A DNA stretch of 64,000 nt from Callorhinus ursinus (lineage: Eukaryota; Chordata; Mammalia; Carnivora; Otariidae), in NCBI RefSeq assembly GCF_003265705.1, contig NW_020313285.1:19430711-19494710 (forward strand), given 5' to 3'. The translations under genes and the position numbers were made by a program. Below the pieces are notes generated by a model that was given only the letters and a program-made list of their open reading frames with translations, did not search any database and had not been told where the DNA came from. This document shows positions 11,326-22,100 of this stretch, piece after piece; within the stretch, counting starts at the first letter, position 1, and each line of letters begins with the position of its first letter.

Positions 11326-11526
11326 ATTCACTTTTAAGTGGCAAAACATTGTACGGTTTTCTTAGAAGGCTCACCTTGACCTCCCCAGCCCTTCTCCGTA
11401 GGCACCATAATCATCTCAAGGCATTTTCACACTGGTTTTTTGTTCCTCGGGCCCAGTGTTCTCAGGGGCTGCAACTTTCTTCATTTGGCTGTGCTGGAGC
11501 TGCCTCTGACTGTCTTGAAAGAGCTG

Positions 11527-12418
11527 ATTATTAAACAGCTACTCTGGACAACAGTATGGAGGTTCCTCAAAAAGTTAAAAATAGAGCTACCCTATGACCC
11601 AGCAATTGCACTACTAGGTATTTATCCAAAGGATACAAACACAGTGATCGGAAGGGGCACCTGCACCCCAATGTTCATAGTAGCATTGTCCACAATAGCC
11701 AAACTATGGAAAGAGCCCAGATGTCCATCGACAGATGCATGGATAAAGGAGATGTGGTATAAATATACAACGGAATCCTACTCAGCCATCAAAAAGAATG
11801 AAATCTTAACATTTGCGGTGACGTGGATGGAACTAGAGGGTATTACGCTAAGCAAAATAAGTCAGCCAGAGAAAGACAGATACCACATGATTTCACTCAT
11901 ATGTATAATTTAAGAAACAAAACAGAGGGGGTGCCTGGGTGGCTCAGTCGTTAAGCGTCTGCCTTCGGCTCAGGTCATGATCCCAGGGTCCTGGGATCGA
12001 GTCCCACATCGGGGTCCCGGCTCAGCGGGGAGCCTGCTTCTCCCTCTGACCCTCTCCCCTCTCATGCTGTTTCTCTCTCTCTCTCTCTCAAATAAATAAA
12101 TAAATAAAATCTTTAAAAAAGAAAAAAGAAACAAAACAGAGGAACATAGGGAAAGGGAAGGAAAAATAAAACAAGACGAAATCAGAGAGGGAGACAAACC
12201 GTAAGAGACTCCTAACTCTAGGAAACAAACAGGGTTGCTGGAGGGGAGGAGGGCGGGGGATGGGGTAACTGGGTGATGGGCATTAAGGAGGGCACATGAT
12301 GGAATGAGCACTGGGTGTTACATGCAACTGATGAATCACTGACCTCTACCTCTGAAGCTAATAATACACTATGTGTTAATTCATTGAATTTAAATTAAAA
12401 AAACCAGTCATTATTAAA
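11527..12418 (+). mobile_element. Carnivore-age L1, 5'-truncated, split by a SINE
   Basis: The segment encodes the last about 125 residues of L1 ORF2 in one open frame ending at 11913 (ELPYDPAIALLGIYPKD followed by CTPMFIVALSTIAKLW and DAWIKEMWYKYT). A purine-rich 3' UTR then ends in 'gaatttaaattaaaaaa'. An SINE is inserted in the 3' UTR at 11929-12125. The 9-bp direct repeat attattaaa at 11527-11535 and 12410-12418 may be its target duplication. Better preserved than the other L1s here, but lacking the reverse-transcriptase region, so immobile. Confidence 0.9.
11929..12125 (+). mobile_element. Carnivore tRNA-Lys SINE (SINEC)
   Basis: Full-length copy inserted into the L1 3' UTR. A perfect 17-bp target duplication (aagaaacaaaacagagg) is at 11912-11928 and 12126-12142. 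The insertion order is therefore L1 first, SINE second. Confidence 0.97.
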
Positions 12419-12419
12419 A

Positions 12420-13845
12420 ATTAAATTGCATGAACTTACAGTCAAATAAATTATATTAAAAATATAGTTAAATAAATAATAAAAAATTCACTGTTTCCTA
12501 AACATTGTACCGTATCTTGCTGTATCTGTGCTCCGGAGGTATTGACAGATATTGTATCTGAGTGCGAAAATGCTACAAGACGGTGTGCTCACTGTGCATC
12601 TCTTTCCAGCTCCAGGTGCAGTGATGTCATCCTGATACCTTGAAACTGACCCTGATGTGAGAATTTCCATCACAGAAACCAGAAATTGTCAAGCTTTACA
12701 ATCAGAGCTCCCCCACCCCCCAGAGAGCTGGGGGTTAACCATTTCCCAGCACACGCCTGACATTAGAGATTGGCACAGTGAGGGCTGCAGAGCCTTTGGT
12801 GGCTTTCTCCAAGTCTTTCGGCCATGCCCAATGGAAGATTTCAAGCCCCTGCATTCTCCATCAGACTTAGCTCTTCCAGCATCCCCAGGACCCTGTGTCT
12901 AGGGTATATGGCATTTCTTCATTCAGAACATTCTGGCCTCCTCCAAATACCCCTTACCATTCTTATAATGAGATCTCTCCTCAGCTTCTGTGTTTCCCCT
13001 GAGCTGAGCCAGAACATTCGCTCTGGTTTTGTAAAGCCTGCTGAGAATCTCCAGTGGAGGTATTGTCTCTTTCTTTAACTGAGGGAGTCAAACTCACAGC
13101 TCCTAATTGTTCTGTGGGTTTCTAACCAACGCTTTCCCCAGGGTGCTTGACAGAGACCAGAGGCAGGCATGTGTGTGAGTCTGTGTGTGTGTGGCGGGGG
13201 TGGAACGGGGAAGGAGAAGTCAAACCACAGGAGGTTTCCTGACGTTTCAACTTGAAATCTGCACAGCAACCGCAGGCCCAGGGGAAGCGGAACACAAAAG
13301 TGAAAGATGGAGCCCCCTGATTATTCACTTCCCTCATTGGCCTCCAACGAGTGTCCACAGGGGACCATGTGTTCCTCAGTAATGAGGCCCAAGGCTGATT
13401 CTGGAAACCTCTGACATTAAGCATCCAGCCTGCTTGCTCCCAGTGCTCCCCGGGGCAGAGGTCCAAGTCTTGGGAGCACTGCAACTCACGCGTGTGTTTC
13501 TGGATGGTGGTGGGCTGGGCACCTGTGGTGAGCCAGGGAGATCGGACTCATCTGGAAACAGGAAAACCTATTGGCAGAGAGCAGAAGAATCCGGGGTGTG
13601 GGCCCTGCATGGCCTTGCGGGGATTTGTCCTTGCTTCCTGGGCTCAGGGTCCAATAGATACAGTGACTCCATTCACTGAGCAAACCACTCACTCTGGCCT
13701 CTTCCCCTCTTGAGTAATTAGTTGTTTAAGGTGCATTTTACCCTGTTCAACCGGCCAGTTTGTTGTGATTTGAGGTTCTTCTCAAAGCCTCATTCCTTAA
13801 AGGTCTTCTACCCCACCCCAATTCCTTCTCCCAGCTTATTTTCTT
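12420..13845. other. Unique sequence, nothing recognised
   Basis: AT-rich to about 12490, then mixed composition. A short TG-rich patch lies at 13169-13193. No gene or repeat family is evident. Confidence 0.45.
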
Positions 13846-14120
13846 GTCGTTCAGGCAATAGACTCTTACTGAGGACGTACTGTGCACCAGGGGGCTGTTC
13901 CATCCACAGACGGGTCTGCACGCTTGTGCCTCACTCGGGGCTGTGTTGGCGGGGAGGCCCTGGCATAGCGCAGAGTGCACAGCAAGAACACGTATTCCCA
14001 GCTGAGGAAATACCTCTCGTGGTTGATACCAGGGACCACTGCCCGAAAACCCCTCTGAGTGTCCCCAGACAGGCTTGGAGCTAGGAGGGAGGTGATTCCT
14101 TTGTGGAAAGAGGCAGGAGA

Positions 14121-14321
14121 GGGCGCCTGGGTGGCTCAGTTGGTTAAGAGTCTGCCTTCGGCTCAGGTCATGATCCCGGGGTCCTGGGATTGAGTCCCGC
14201 ATCGGGCTCCCTGCTCCGCGGGGAGTCTGCTTCTCCCTTGGCCCCTACCCCCCCACTCGTGCTTACTCTCTCTTCCTTTCACAAAAATAAATTTAAAAAA
14301 TTTAAAAAAAAGAAGAAGAAG
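14121..14321 (+). mobile_element. Carnivore tRNA-Lys SINE (SINEC)
   Basis: Full-length head and CT-rich body, with a tail that has mutated to (GAA)n at its end (about 14310-14325). Near-perfect flanking repeat: aagaggcaggagag at 14108-14121 against aagaggctggagag at 14322-14335, one mismatch. Confidence 0.95.
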
Positions 14322-14375
14322 AAGAGGCTGGAGAGCTTTCCGGAGGAAGAAATATTTGGGGAGAGGTGGCAGTCA

Positions 14376-14530
14376 ACATTAATAGCTGGCATTCATTGAG
14401 CATTCCCAAGGTGTGCATGCTGAGCTCCATTCTCCACATACGTGTGCTCCAGCCTCCACGGAGGGGGGGAGGCGCGGAGAGCGTTCCCATTTCGTACGTG
14501 AGGATCAGTGGCTTGGGGGCTGATGCGAGT
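14376..14530 (-). mobile_element. MIR SINE, antisense
   Basis: 'attaatagctggcattcatt', 'gagcattcccaaggtgtg' and 'cgtacgtgaggatcagtg' match the complement of a MIR 3' end and core. Confidence 0.55.
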
Positions 14531-16125
14531 TTTAGAGTCAGTACCTGGAGGGCAGTGGGGATTTGGCCCCTCCTCTGCTGCCCCGCCTCTGGGATTGGAA
14601 GAGAGGGGGTTTCAAAGCAGGCACCCCTGGAGGATCGTCTGGGCTAGGCCAGGACGGTTGCACCCAGCTCTTCTCTGGACCTCATTGGACGGTTCCTGTC
14701 CTCTCACGTCCCCTCTTTCCTTTCTTACTGACGCCAAAGGTTATGTGGTTGGGGTGACCTATGGGAGGGTGATCTGTGTTTCCCTTTTGCCTCCAGGAGG
14801 CCCCCAGGCAGTGGAGCCCTCCATGCTGGGCCCCCTTTTGTCTCCCTTTCTGGTGGCCCAGGGCTGAGGTGGGGGCTCAGGCACATTGCAGTGGGCATAG
14901 TCCCTGAGCTGGCCTTGACTGTTGGCCCTCAGGCCCGTCTCTCTCTCTTCTCTCCCCTGCTTTGTACTGCAGGGGGTCCACCCCCCCGGGGTGCATTCCC
15001 CAGGCTTGCTCATCAGCTTCCTTCTGCTGCATTCAGCCCCACGGGGGGTGGGCAAGGGGGAGAAGCCAGGATATTTCACCCTCTCTCTCAGCATCTCGCC
15101 TTGGGGGGAGGGGGGCAGTCTCTAGCAGCAGGTGTATCTCCTCTTTGGCTCCAGCCCCCTCCGGATGGCCTCTGCCTCTGAGGTCCCAGCTTCTGCAGAG
15201 AAAATTCACAGTCGTTCTAGCTCTATGCTGGGCAGCGTCTGCTCTGGATTGCTCTCGGTTGCCTCTGGAGCCCCAAGAGTGGGAGTGAGCCGTGGTAGCA
15301 ACTCCTGGCTTTGGCTGATTTCTGAGATACATCGCCTGTGTACTTCATTCCCTGAGTTGCATTTTTAAAATAGAGTGGTTTTTGTTTTCTTGACTGGATC
15401 CTGAAACGCACCCTCTTCTACCCCCACCCTCCTTCCCCCAAGCAAGGTGACCTAATAGGAGCCATCTTCCTAACCCATGTGCAGCAAGCTGTGGATGAAC
15501 GGAAGAATAATATCATGGCGTCCTGATCCCTCAGAGAAGCAATTATGGAAACCCCATGGCTGGCTGCCTGACCAAGCTCTCCCTTGGAAGGCCCTTGTCT
15601 CTGCTTTATTGTGATGATTCCCCACCCCCTTGCCCCCTGCCTCTGCATCTTTAAAGGCAAGCGAGGCAGATGTCTCAGCTGGGGCTTCTTCCAGCAGTTA
15701 GAATGCTTGGCTCAGAGCCTGGGCGTCATGATGGTTTTGCTCGGTACCTGCTCTGTGTAATTTCTGTGTTAGGTAACACAGAGGATCAGAGAAATAACAG
15801 AGGAGGACAGAAAGCCCCCTTCAGAATTCCAGGCCCCATGAGTCTTTCCCTCCTTCCAGGACTGTGATTTGATCTTTATTCAAATCTGCCCTTTCTCGGG
15901 CTCCTTCCTGGTTCCCAAAGGTCTGGAGCCGGGCATGGTGGTGAGATGGAGGCTACCTGTCCCTGGAAAGAAGAGGCAGAAAATAGTAGGAGCTCGGGGA
16001 GAACAGGCATCATCGGAGGAGTGCACATTTTTGTGGAACAAACCCCATGCCAAACGGCACTTAGAAGCCTTTTCAGCTCACGTGCTTCAAGAGGAAAATA
16101 ATTAAACTCTTCTGTCGGGGATCAC
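14531..16125. other. Unique sequence with G-runs
   Basis: Single-copy sequence with several long G-runs (for example 15102-15117, ggggggaggggggcag type) that could form quadruplexes. Overlapping ORFs of 60-120 codons on both strands share no domain with known proteins. Confidence 0.45.
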
Positions 16126-16129
16126 CTGG

Positions 16130-16375
16130 CTTCCCACATCCCTTCACTTAGGATGTTTTGTTCCCACTGGAGCATGTGATTGGAAAACAAAGGTAAATGA
16201 GAGCAATTTATTCCCGGATCATTTTTTCCCCCAGCAGGATTAAAGCTGCCTCAGTCATAAAGAGTTTACAAACTCTAAAAGAAAAATAATAACTTCCCTT
16301 CTCGCGGCCCGGTCATGGGGAGGTAATGCATGTTTCCAATCAGCTGAGAATGTAACTCAAATGGTAGGTTTTAGT
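16130..16375. promoter_or_regulatory. Candidate conserved noncoding element with FOX-type palindrome
   Basis: A compact block without repeat ancestry holding ACAAAGG (SOX/TCF type, 16187-16193), GGATTA (OTX/PITX type, 16237-16242) and the inverted repeat AGAGTTTACAAACTCT at 16261-16276. The palindrome's centre gives a forkhead-type TTTACAAA. It lies about 5 kb beyond the 3' end of TIFAB. Function is inferred only from motif clustering. Confidence 0.3.
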
Positions 16376-16379
16376 TCAC

Positions 16380-18285
16380 TTTAATCCGCCCGTGAGTTCA
16401 TGTTCAAGGTAAAAGGGATCACAGCCCTGCAACGTGAATAGAGTTCATTAACTTGGCATCTCCTCTTAGAGGCAGAGCAGCTGGGTCTGTTTGCTGCCCT
16501 CCCGAAGCGTTGCCCGGGCCCGGGCCTCGCGTGCTGGCCAACGACCTGAGCACAAGGATGTGGGCAGGGCTGCCCCAGCGACAGAGAGCTAGAGGGTCCA
16601 GTATGGGGACCAGCTGACCTGACAGCAACATCAGCACCACCAGCTGTCAGGGGCTGGAAGCTGAGCGGGGAGAACGGAGCTCTCACAGTAGGTACAGGGG
16701 ATGGCAGGTCTCCCCTGCACAGCCCAGGGTGGGGGTGGCGAGGAACCGTCCGCACTGCATGGGGCTTACTTGCTTCTGCACATGTCTTTGCTGACAGCAG
16801 CCTGGCCGCTCGGTGGGCTGTTAGGCAGAGTCCGTTCCCCGCTCTGTTAGAACCCTGTCTCAGCTCTACTTAGTCACAGGCAGACCTTGAGCCAGGCCCT
16901 CACCACGTCTTGCTTTATACACTGATGAAGTGACTGTCCATTGGAGGGGAAAGGGAAATGTTTCCTTTATTGGTCTCCTGTGAAACCTTTAATGCCACTC
17001 TCTCTACAACGAAACCCACCCCCTTCAGAGTAGACCTCACCCTCTCCAGTCGTTTCTTTGAAAATGCGGATGCCTCCCGTAGTGTGACCTCTTAGCTTTC
17101 TGTGCCACAGGGAATCTCTTGATGGGAGAGCTCTGGTCTGTGCAGGTGGGGTGTTGGCTTAGGGAGACAGTGTGTTCCTAGCGTGGGGCGGGGGGGTGGG
17201 CTCTGTGGAGGTTGGCCTCCACTGTACGGGGGTGGAGCAGAGGGGTCAAACCACATCCCATGGAAATGTGGTGAGCCTCAGGGGCCCCGACTCACTCCTG
17301 CCAGCCCAACTCGTGACTGCTCGAGCTTGGAGCCCCTCCCAGGGCCTCCTGGGGGGCGTCTCTGTGCTTCTGCTTAGGGCAGGAAGTGCTGCCTGAGAGC
17401 TATCCTCAGTGACTTGGGGACCTGTCAGATCTGTCAGCCTCCCGCAGCTGTCGCACAGAATTCCCAAAACCCAGAGTTCTGGTTGGTTTGGGCTGCAGAG
17501 GGTCAAGCACCGGGGAGAAGCACCAGCTGCGTTCTGCCCCAGCTAGAGGTTCGGGGCTCTCCCCACCGGGGCCTAGAGCAGGCAGAGACTTACTCTCTGC
17601 CCACGGCTTCGGGGCCTTGCTGCCCCAGCCGGCCGGCCCATCTCTTGTCCCATCACTATTAAGCCTCGGCCATGCCCTCGCCTGCCTGGCTCATGACCGC
17701 GTCCTTGCCCATCTGTCTGTCCAGCCGTTCTCTGGCCAGCTCCCTGAGGGCCACCAGGAACACAACGGCAGACTCCCCGTGGTCCTCATCTCTGTGGAGC
17801 CCGGAGTCTCACAGGGCTCGTCGACAAAAATGATGGCTACAGCATTCTGATGTCCATGTGGAACTGCCGGTGCCCAGCTGTGGCCTCCCTTGCTCTAGGC
17901 CACAGCCAGGACTGTGCTGTCTAATGTGTCTGCCATCACAGCCTCACGGTGCTTGCTCGTGCCTCAGAGCCCTGCATATTTACGGGGCGTCCTCGGGTCT
18001 CCCTCAAAACGGGGCTCAGGGGGCTGCAGTGTCTCACAGACAGGTTGGGAAGACTCCCGTTTTGGAAAAGCAGAGGATCAGGAGGGTTAAAATGCCTGAA
18101 AGGGCACAGGGGATGATTTTCTAGGTTTCCAGACGTGGTCTCAGAGAATTGTAGTGCTCTGGGGGATGCCTGAGTGTAACTGATGTAGCTCTTTGTAGCG
18201 GATGTGTATGTGTGTGTGAGCTGAGACTCTGGGCCTGCCTGCATTCGATTCAGTCCTTTGAACTGGACAATGAAAGCTAACTCGA
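16380..18285. other. Unique sequence, nothing recognised
   Basis: Single-copy DNA of fairly high GC, including a G-run cluster at 17184-17200. In human the small gene DCANP1 lies just downstream of TIFAB. None of the frames here resembles it, so I make no call. Confidence 0.45.
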
Positions 18286-18287
18286 CA

Positions 18288-18472
18288 ATCGAGCACTGAC
18301 TATGTGCCAGGCGCTGCCCTAGGTGCTTTATATACGGTGCTTCATTTTACCACCACGGCCAGCCCTTACCTTCCCTGGTTTCCGGAAGAAACTGAGGAGC
18401 AGGGAAATTCAGTCCCTCATTCAAGATCACAGAACTAGTGCACGGTAGAGCAGGAATTCCAACCCAGGCCCC
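18288..18472 (-). mobile_element. MIR SINE, antisense
   Basis: 'tcgagcactgactatgtgcc', 'aggcgctgccctaggtgctt', 'gaagaaactgaggagcaggg' and 'caagatcacagaactagtgc' give a nearly complete MIR complement. It contributes much of the overlapping 193-codon minus-strand frame, which is therefore not a gene. Confidence 0.85.
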
Positions 18473-19502
18473 GGCCGGGAGGCACCCCAGCAGGCGCAGA
18501 TGGCTTGTGTCAGTGCGGGCGTGCACACGCACCCCCTCACCAGCGTGCACTGCCCCGCACGCGTGGGAGCTAGAGAAAGCTTTCACTGCTGGCAGGGACT
18601 CTGCGACCTGCTCAAGCTGTCTCTGCAGGCCAAGGAAAGGGGTATCAGGTGTGAAAATGGGAGTGGGTACAGGGACCTGGTGATTTGAGCGGTTCTCTAC
18701 TTCAAGAAAAATGGAATCTAGCCTGGAGCAGAGCTTTGCTGCTGGTGCGAGGCAAGCAGGGAGTTTTGCAAGGGGAGTTTGGGAATCAACAGAGTCTGAA
18801 ACAAGCGGGATGTGTCTTGGCTCCCTCCCACCCTGTCTCTGGCTCACGTCCTTCAGCCTGCCCTGCACTTCATCCTGTGGTCCCAGAGGGATGCCGGGAC
18901 GCCTGACTCTGAATCTTAGACTCCTCATTGGGAGGCAGCCTGTCTCTTCTCAGAGACCCCCAGCTGCGAGGGGTTGCTGTTGCTTCCTGGAGGGGAGAGG
19001 ACCCCTCTCAATGGCAGTGGGGGAGTTGCCCCCTGGGACTCCAGGGTGCATGGCCCCAGCCAGCTTCCTCTCTTCTGCCTTCGAAGATCAGGTGCAGTGT
19101 CCAGGCTGTGGGTTCCCAGTTCTGTAGGTGTACTGCTGCTCCCTAGCTGAGTTGGGGGAACATCTTGGTCTCTGGAGGGATCATCGCTACACTGAGGATC
19201 TGTGTGTGAAATATAAAGGCGGTTCCAAAACAGTGGGACACACAGGGTGTCTCCCATCCTACAAACTCTGAATACTGGGCCTTCTGGTGTAAGCAACAGG
19301 TGAAAGCCCCCTCCTGACTGCCCACCGGGTCTCTGGCAAAGACAAAACCCTTTATCAGGTGATCACAGAATGCAGGTGCGCTCTTGGGCTCTGCAGCCGG
19401 TCTGCCAGGCTTCCAACCTCCTCTAGCTCTATATATGCATCCCAGGTGAGCCCTTGGATGTAGACCTATTATGTTCCCTCTCTTAGGTCTCACCATGGTA
19501 GG
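18473..19502. other. Unique sequence, nothing recognised
   Basis: Single-copy sequence with no coding evidence beyond chance frames. Confidence 0.45.
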
Positions 19503-19690
19503 TATCTAACACATACTGAGTGCCTACTGTGTGACAGATGTTTCCCTACAAGATTTACACGTGCCCCCTCCTAAGACCGTCATAACATCCCTGGTGGATG
19601 GGTACTATTATCTTACCCACTTTTGAGCGGGACAAATGGAGACAAAAGAAGGCTAAGTCACTTGCCCAAGATCACACAGCTAGTGAGTGA
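19503..19690 (-). mobile_element. MIR SINE, antisense (left arm of a head-to-head pair)
   Basis: 'atactgagtgcctactgtg', 'gatgggtactattatcttac' and 'cacttgcccaagatcacaca' are the complement of MIR from 3' end to core. Its 5' side abuts the next MIR, which is on the opposite strand. Confidence 0.85.
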
Positions 19691-19850
19691 CATGATTTTG
19701 GGCAAGATACCCTTTCTAAGTCTTGATTTCCTCGTCGATACAATGTGTTAATACCATGATCTATCCGGGTGTTTTGAGGATTCAGCTGAGCAAGGCACAT
19801 GGCACCTGGCAAAGCACTGAGCACACAGTATGCACTCAGCAGACATGGCC
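19691..19850 (+). mobile_element. MIR SINE (right arm of a head-to-head pair)
   Basis: 'ttgggcaagataccctttct', 'cttgatttcctcgtcgatac', 'ttttgaggattcagctgagc' and 'gcacacagtatgcactcag' follow MIR from core to 3' end. With the preceding antisense MIR it forms an inverted pair of about 350 bp. Confidence 0.85.
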
Positions 19851-19954
19851 ACTTAATGGTACAGCGAATGCTAACCCCAGCTGGAAGACAGAAAACACAT
19901 TTACGGCACCAGTAACAGTGGTGATCAAATAATGAAGGGATTAACTCCTCCACA

Positions 19955-20080
19955 GGTGTCTTTCATGAGCCCACATAAGTTCTCTGAGGGCAGGGACTTT
20001 GCCTGCCTAGTTCACTGTGGGTTCCTGGGGCTTTGCCTCACATCTGGTGAAAGTTTGTTGAATGCCTGAGTGAAGGACTG
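19955..20080 (+). mobile_element. L2 LINE 3' end
   Basis: 'agttctctgagggcagggac', 'tttgcctgcctagttcactg' and 'aaagtttgttgaatgcctga' match the terminal part of L2. Confidence 0.75.
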
Positions 20081-21040
20081 CTTGGGGGCCCCGAGGGGCC
20101 ATTCATTGTATTGGACAGCCCCCTCTCTTTGCAGCCCTTGCCCTCCTGTGCCTTGTGGCTATAATCTCAGTGTCCTTGCCTTATTCCCTATTAGAAGGGA
20201 AGTTTCCCCAGCCAGAACAGGCCTGGGTTCTGCCCACTGCTATCTTCCCCGGGAAGAATGGGCAGTGCAGCTGAATCTCGTAGCCTGCCTGGGGTGCAAA
20301 AGGGTTTTTCTTCTCGGGTGGGAAGTAGAGAGTGTCGAAAGCCTTGTTGGACGTGGTAAGAGGCCTGAGGCTGTGAGCCGGCTGGTTGGCAACACCATGG
20401 CCTCATATCCTAGAGCAGGCTCTAGGATGATGACGACCACCTGAGTTTGTAGGCCCCTCCCTTCTTTACACAGGTGAACGCTGTTTCTAAACGACACTTC
20501 CAACCCCCACTGCCACTAGGATGACATGGAGAGTGGGGGCTGTGCTCAGCTCCCCTGTTCACTGAGAAAGTTGTCCCACCCTTGGCCCACATGACTCACT
20601 AGTTGTCCCTTAGTTTTGGAAGACTACCCCACCCCCATTGGTCTATGACCCACTTTGAGTAAACTAACGGCTGAGCTAAATTCTACCACAACCTCCCTCC
20701 CCACCCTCTCATAGAATTAGTCCTGAAAGAGCCCATTGCTCTGGGCAGCTACCTTTCCCTGAAGACCTGGCCCTCTGATCAGCCAAGGCTTTGATCCAGA
20801 AATGATAGTGAGGGAACTCAAGGATGACCGGGTCAATGGATTTCCAGGCAGGTCCAGCCCCCAGCTCCCCAGCCCCAGGAAACCCTGAGCTCTGCCCACA
20901 TCCTTTCCAGAAATGTGAGCCCCCCCCCTTTCCATTTCCCCTTTCCCCCCTTTCCTTTTCCCCCCCCCCCCCCCGCCTCTGTGTGACAACGTGGTACGCA
21001 TGCAGCCTGTCTGGGGATCAGGGAATCCTATTGGGTATGC
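20081..21040. other. Unique sequence, including a polypyrimidine tract
   Basis: Single-copy DNA beyond the TIFAB poly(A) signal. A near-pure C/T tract lies at about 20920-20975 (C16 at its end, interspersed with T-runs), making the minus strand a G-rich tract with quadruplex or triplex potential. Confidence 0.5.
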
Positions 21041-21062
21041 CAGCTTAATGAAATACTTGCAG

Positions 21063-21068
21063 TTTATT
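21063..21068 (-). terminator. Candidate TIFAB poly(A) signal
   Basis: TTTATT on the plus strand is AATAAA on the minus strand, about 445 nt beyond the TIFAB stop. I found no better AATAAA between stop and signal, so the mature 3' UTR would be about 460-480 nt, with cleavage near 21035-21055. Confidence 0.55.
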
Positions 21069-21512
21069 AAATACAGGCTTCCCTAAGCCCGGAGTGCCTG
21101 TGGGTATTTGAAAGGCCAGGGTAACCCCGAGCTACCACAAACGTAATTGTTACATGTGTCCACGCATTCCTGGTGCAAACCTCAAACTCCAGCTCTTAAG
21201 CAGCACGCGAAATTAGCAACATAAAGTAACTCCTAGGGAGACAAGAGGAGGGAAATGTGGGGAAAGGCTGGGGAGAGGCTCTCAGAACCTCTCAGGGCCT
21301 CTAAAAGTATATGAAGTTCCCATTACCTTGCATAGCTGTAACCGTGGAGGGCGCTCCCCCACCCCAGGCTGTTCGTGTTTGCAGGATCAGTTCATTATTA
21401 CCAAGCAGGTCTTGCTTGTCAACCTCGCGTGTGTTCGCTCCAAGAGTTCAAGTCCTCTTATGGGTGAGGCTTGCTCTGGGCAGCCGGTGGGTCTAGCACT
21501 GTCTGAGGTCTT

Positions 21513-22086
21513 CTAGAGCTGTGTTTCTGCTCCTCCTCCAGGGCTTGGCAGGGAAGGGCCATGGAGAAGCCCCAGGTGACCTGGAGCCCAGTGCCCTGAA
21601 CTTGGGGGAGGCTGCTCCTGGGAGGTACTCTCCCATTCATCAGTCTCCTCAGCCTGGGGCCTGTGAATCAGGGGCGAGGAGCTGAGATGGAAGCAGCAGA
21701 CAAAAGCCTCCAGGGAGGTGCCTCCCTCTATGCGGATCACCATCTGGATGCCGGAGAAGGCAACCCTGTTGACCATGCTCAGGGGAACCTGCTCCAGGAA
21801 CCTCAGAGTCAGCCCGTTGACCCACACACAGCCCTTGCGGCTCAGGGCCTTCAGGCAGAAGGTCAGCAGAGCGCTGCCCTTCTCCCGGTAGGGCTCCAGC
21901 GACAGGTGTCTGCGGGAGAGGCAGGGGAGCTGTAGCCGGAGGTGGGCATCTAGGCTGCGCCCCACCAGAAGCGGGCTGGTGTCATGCTGCCACCGTGCTG
22001 GGACATTGGCAAAGATGTCCGGGTCCTGTGCGGGGTGATGCAGGCTCACATGCAGGACCGTGAGGGCCCTCTCAGTGGGCAGGAGC
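21513..22086 (-). CDS. TIFAB: TIFAB, TIFA-related FHA-domain protein (main coding exon)
   Basis: The minus strand encodes a forkhead-associated (FHA) protein collinear with mammalian TIFAB. Numbering the conserved Glu at 22071-22073 as residue 2, the FHA signature residues are Gly-Arg 39-40 (LLVGR), Ser-Arg-Arg-His 54-57 (SRRHLSLEP) and Val-Asn-Gly 86-88 (GCVWVNGLTL). In human and mouse, TIFAB binds TIFA and dampens TIFA/TRAF6 signalling to NF-kB in the cytoplasm. It is one of the 5q genes lost in del(5q) myeloid disease. The exon likely begins at 22086, after an acceptor (pyrimidines then AG at 22087-22088). No in-frame ATG exists between an upstream stop (22128-22130) and Met101; the expected start codon reads ACT (22074-22076). 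The frame runs to a TAG at 21513-21515, about 26 codons past the end of the roughly 161-residue human protein. There is no frameshift. Identity is secure; the start is unresolved, and a start-loss pseudogene is possible. Confidence 0.9.
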
Positions 22087-22100
22087 CTGGGAAAGATGGA
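22087..22100 (-). promoter_or_regulatory. TIFAB: Candidate splice acceptor of the TIFAB coding exon
   Basis: On the minus strand the sequence tccatctttcccag ends in AG immediately before the exon base at 22086. The exon would then supply only the third base (G) of a split codon. If the upstream exon ended in AT, splicing would create an ATG in the FHA frame. I could not identify that upstream exon. Confidence 0.5.

Noticed and set aside
11440..11913. 157-codon frame as a host gene
   Set aside because: It is the C-terminal end of L1 ORF2.
18347..18928. 193-codon minus-strand frame
   Set aside because: Part of it is an antisense MIR and the rest has no protein similarity I recognise. I considered DCANP1, which lies near TIFAB in human, but saw no match.
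21663..21935. 90-codon plus-strand frame at the TIFAB locus
   Set aside because: It is the antisense shadow of the TIFAB FHA exon.
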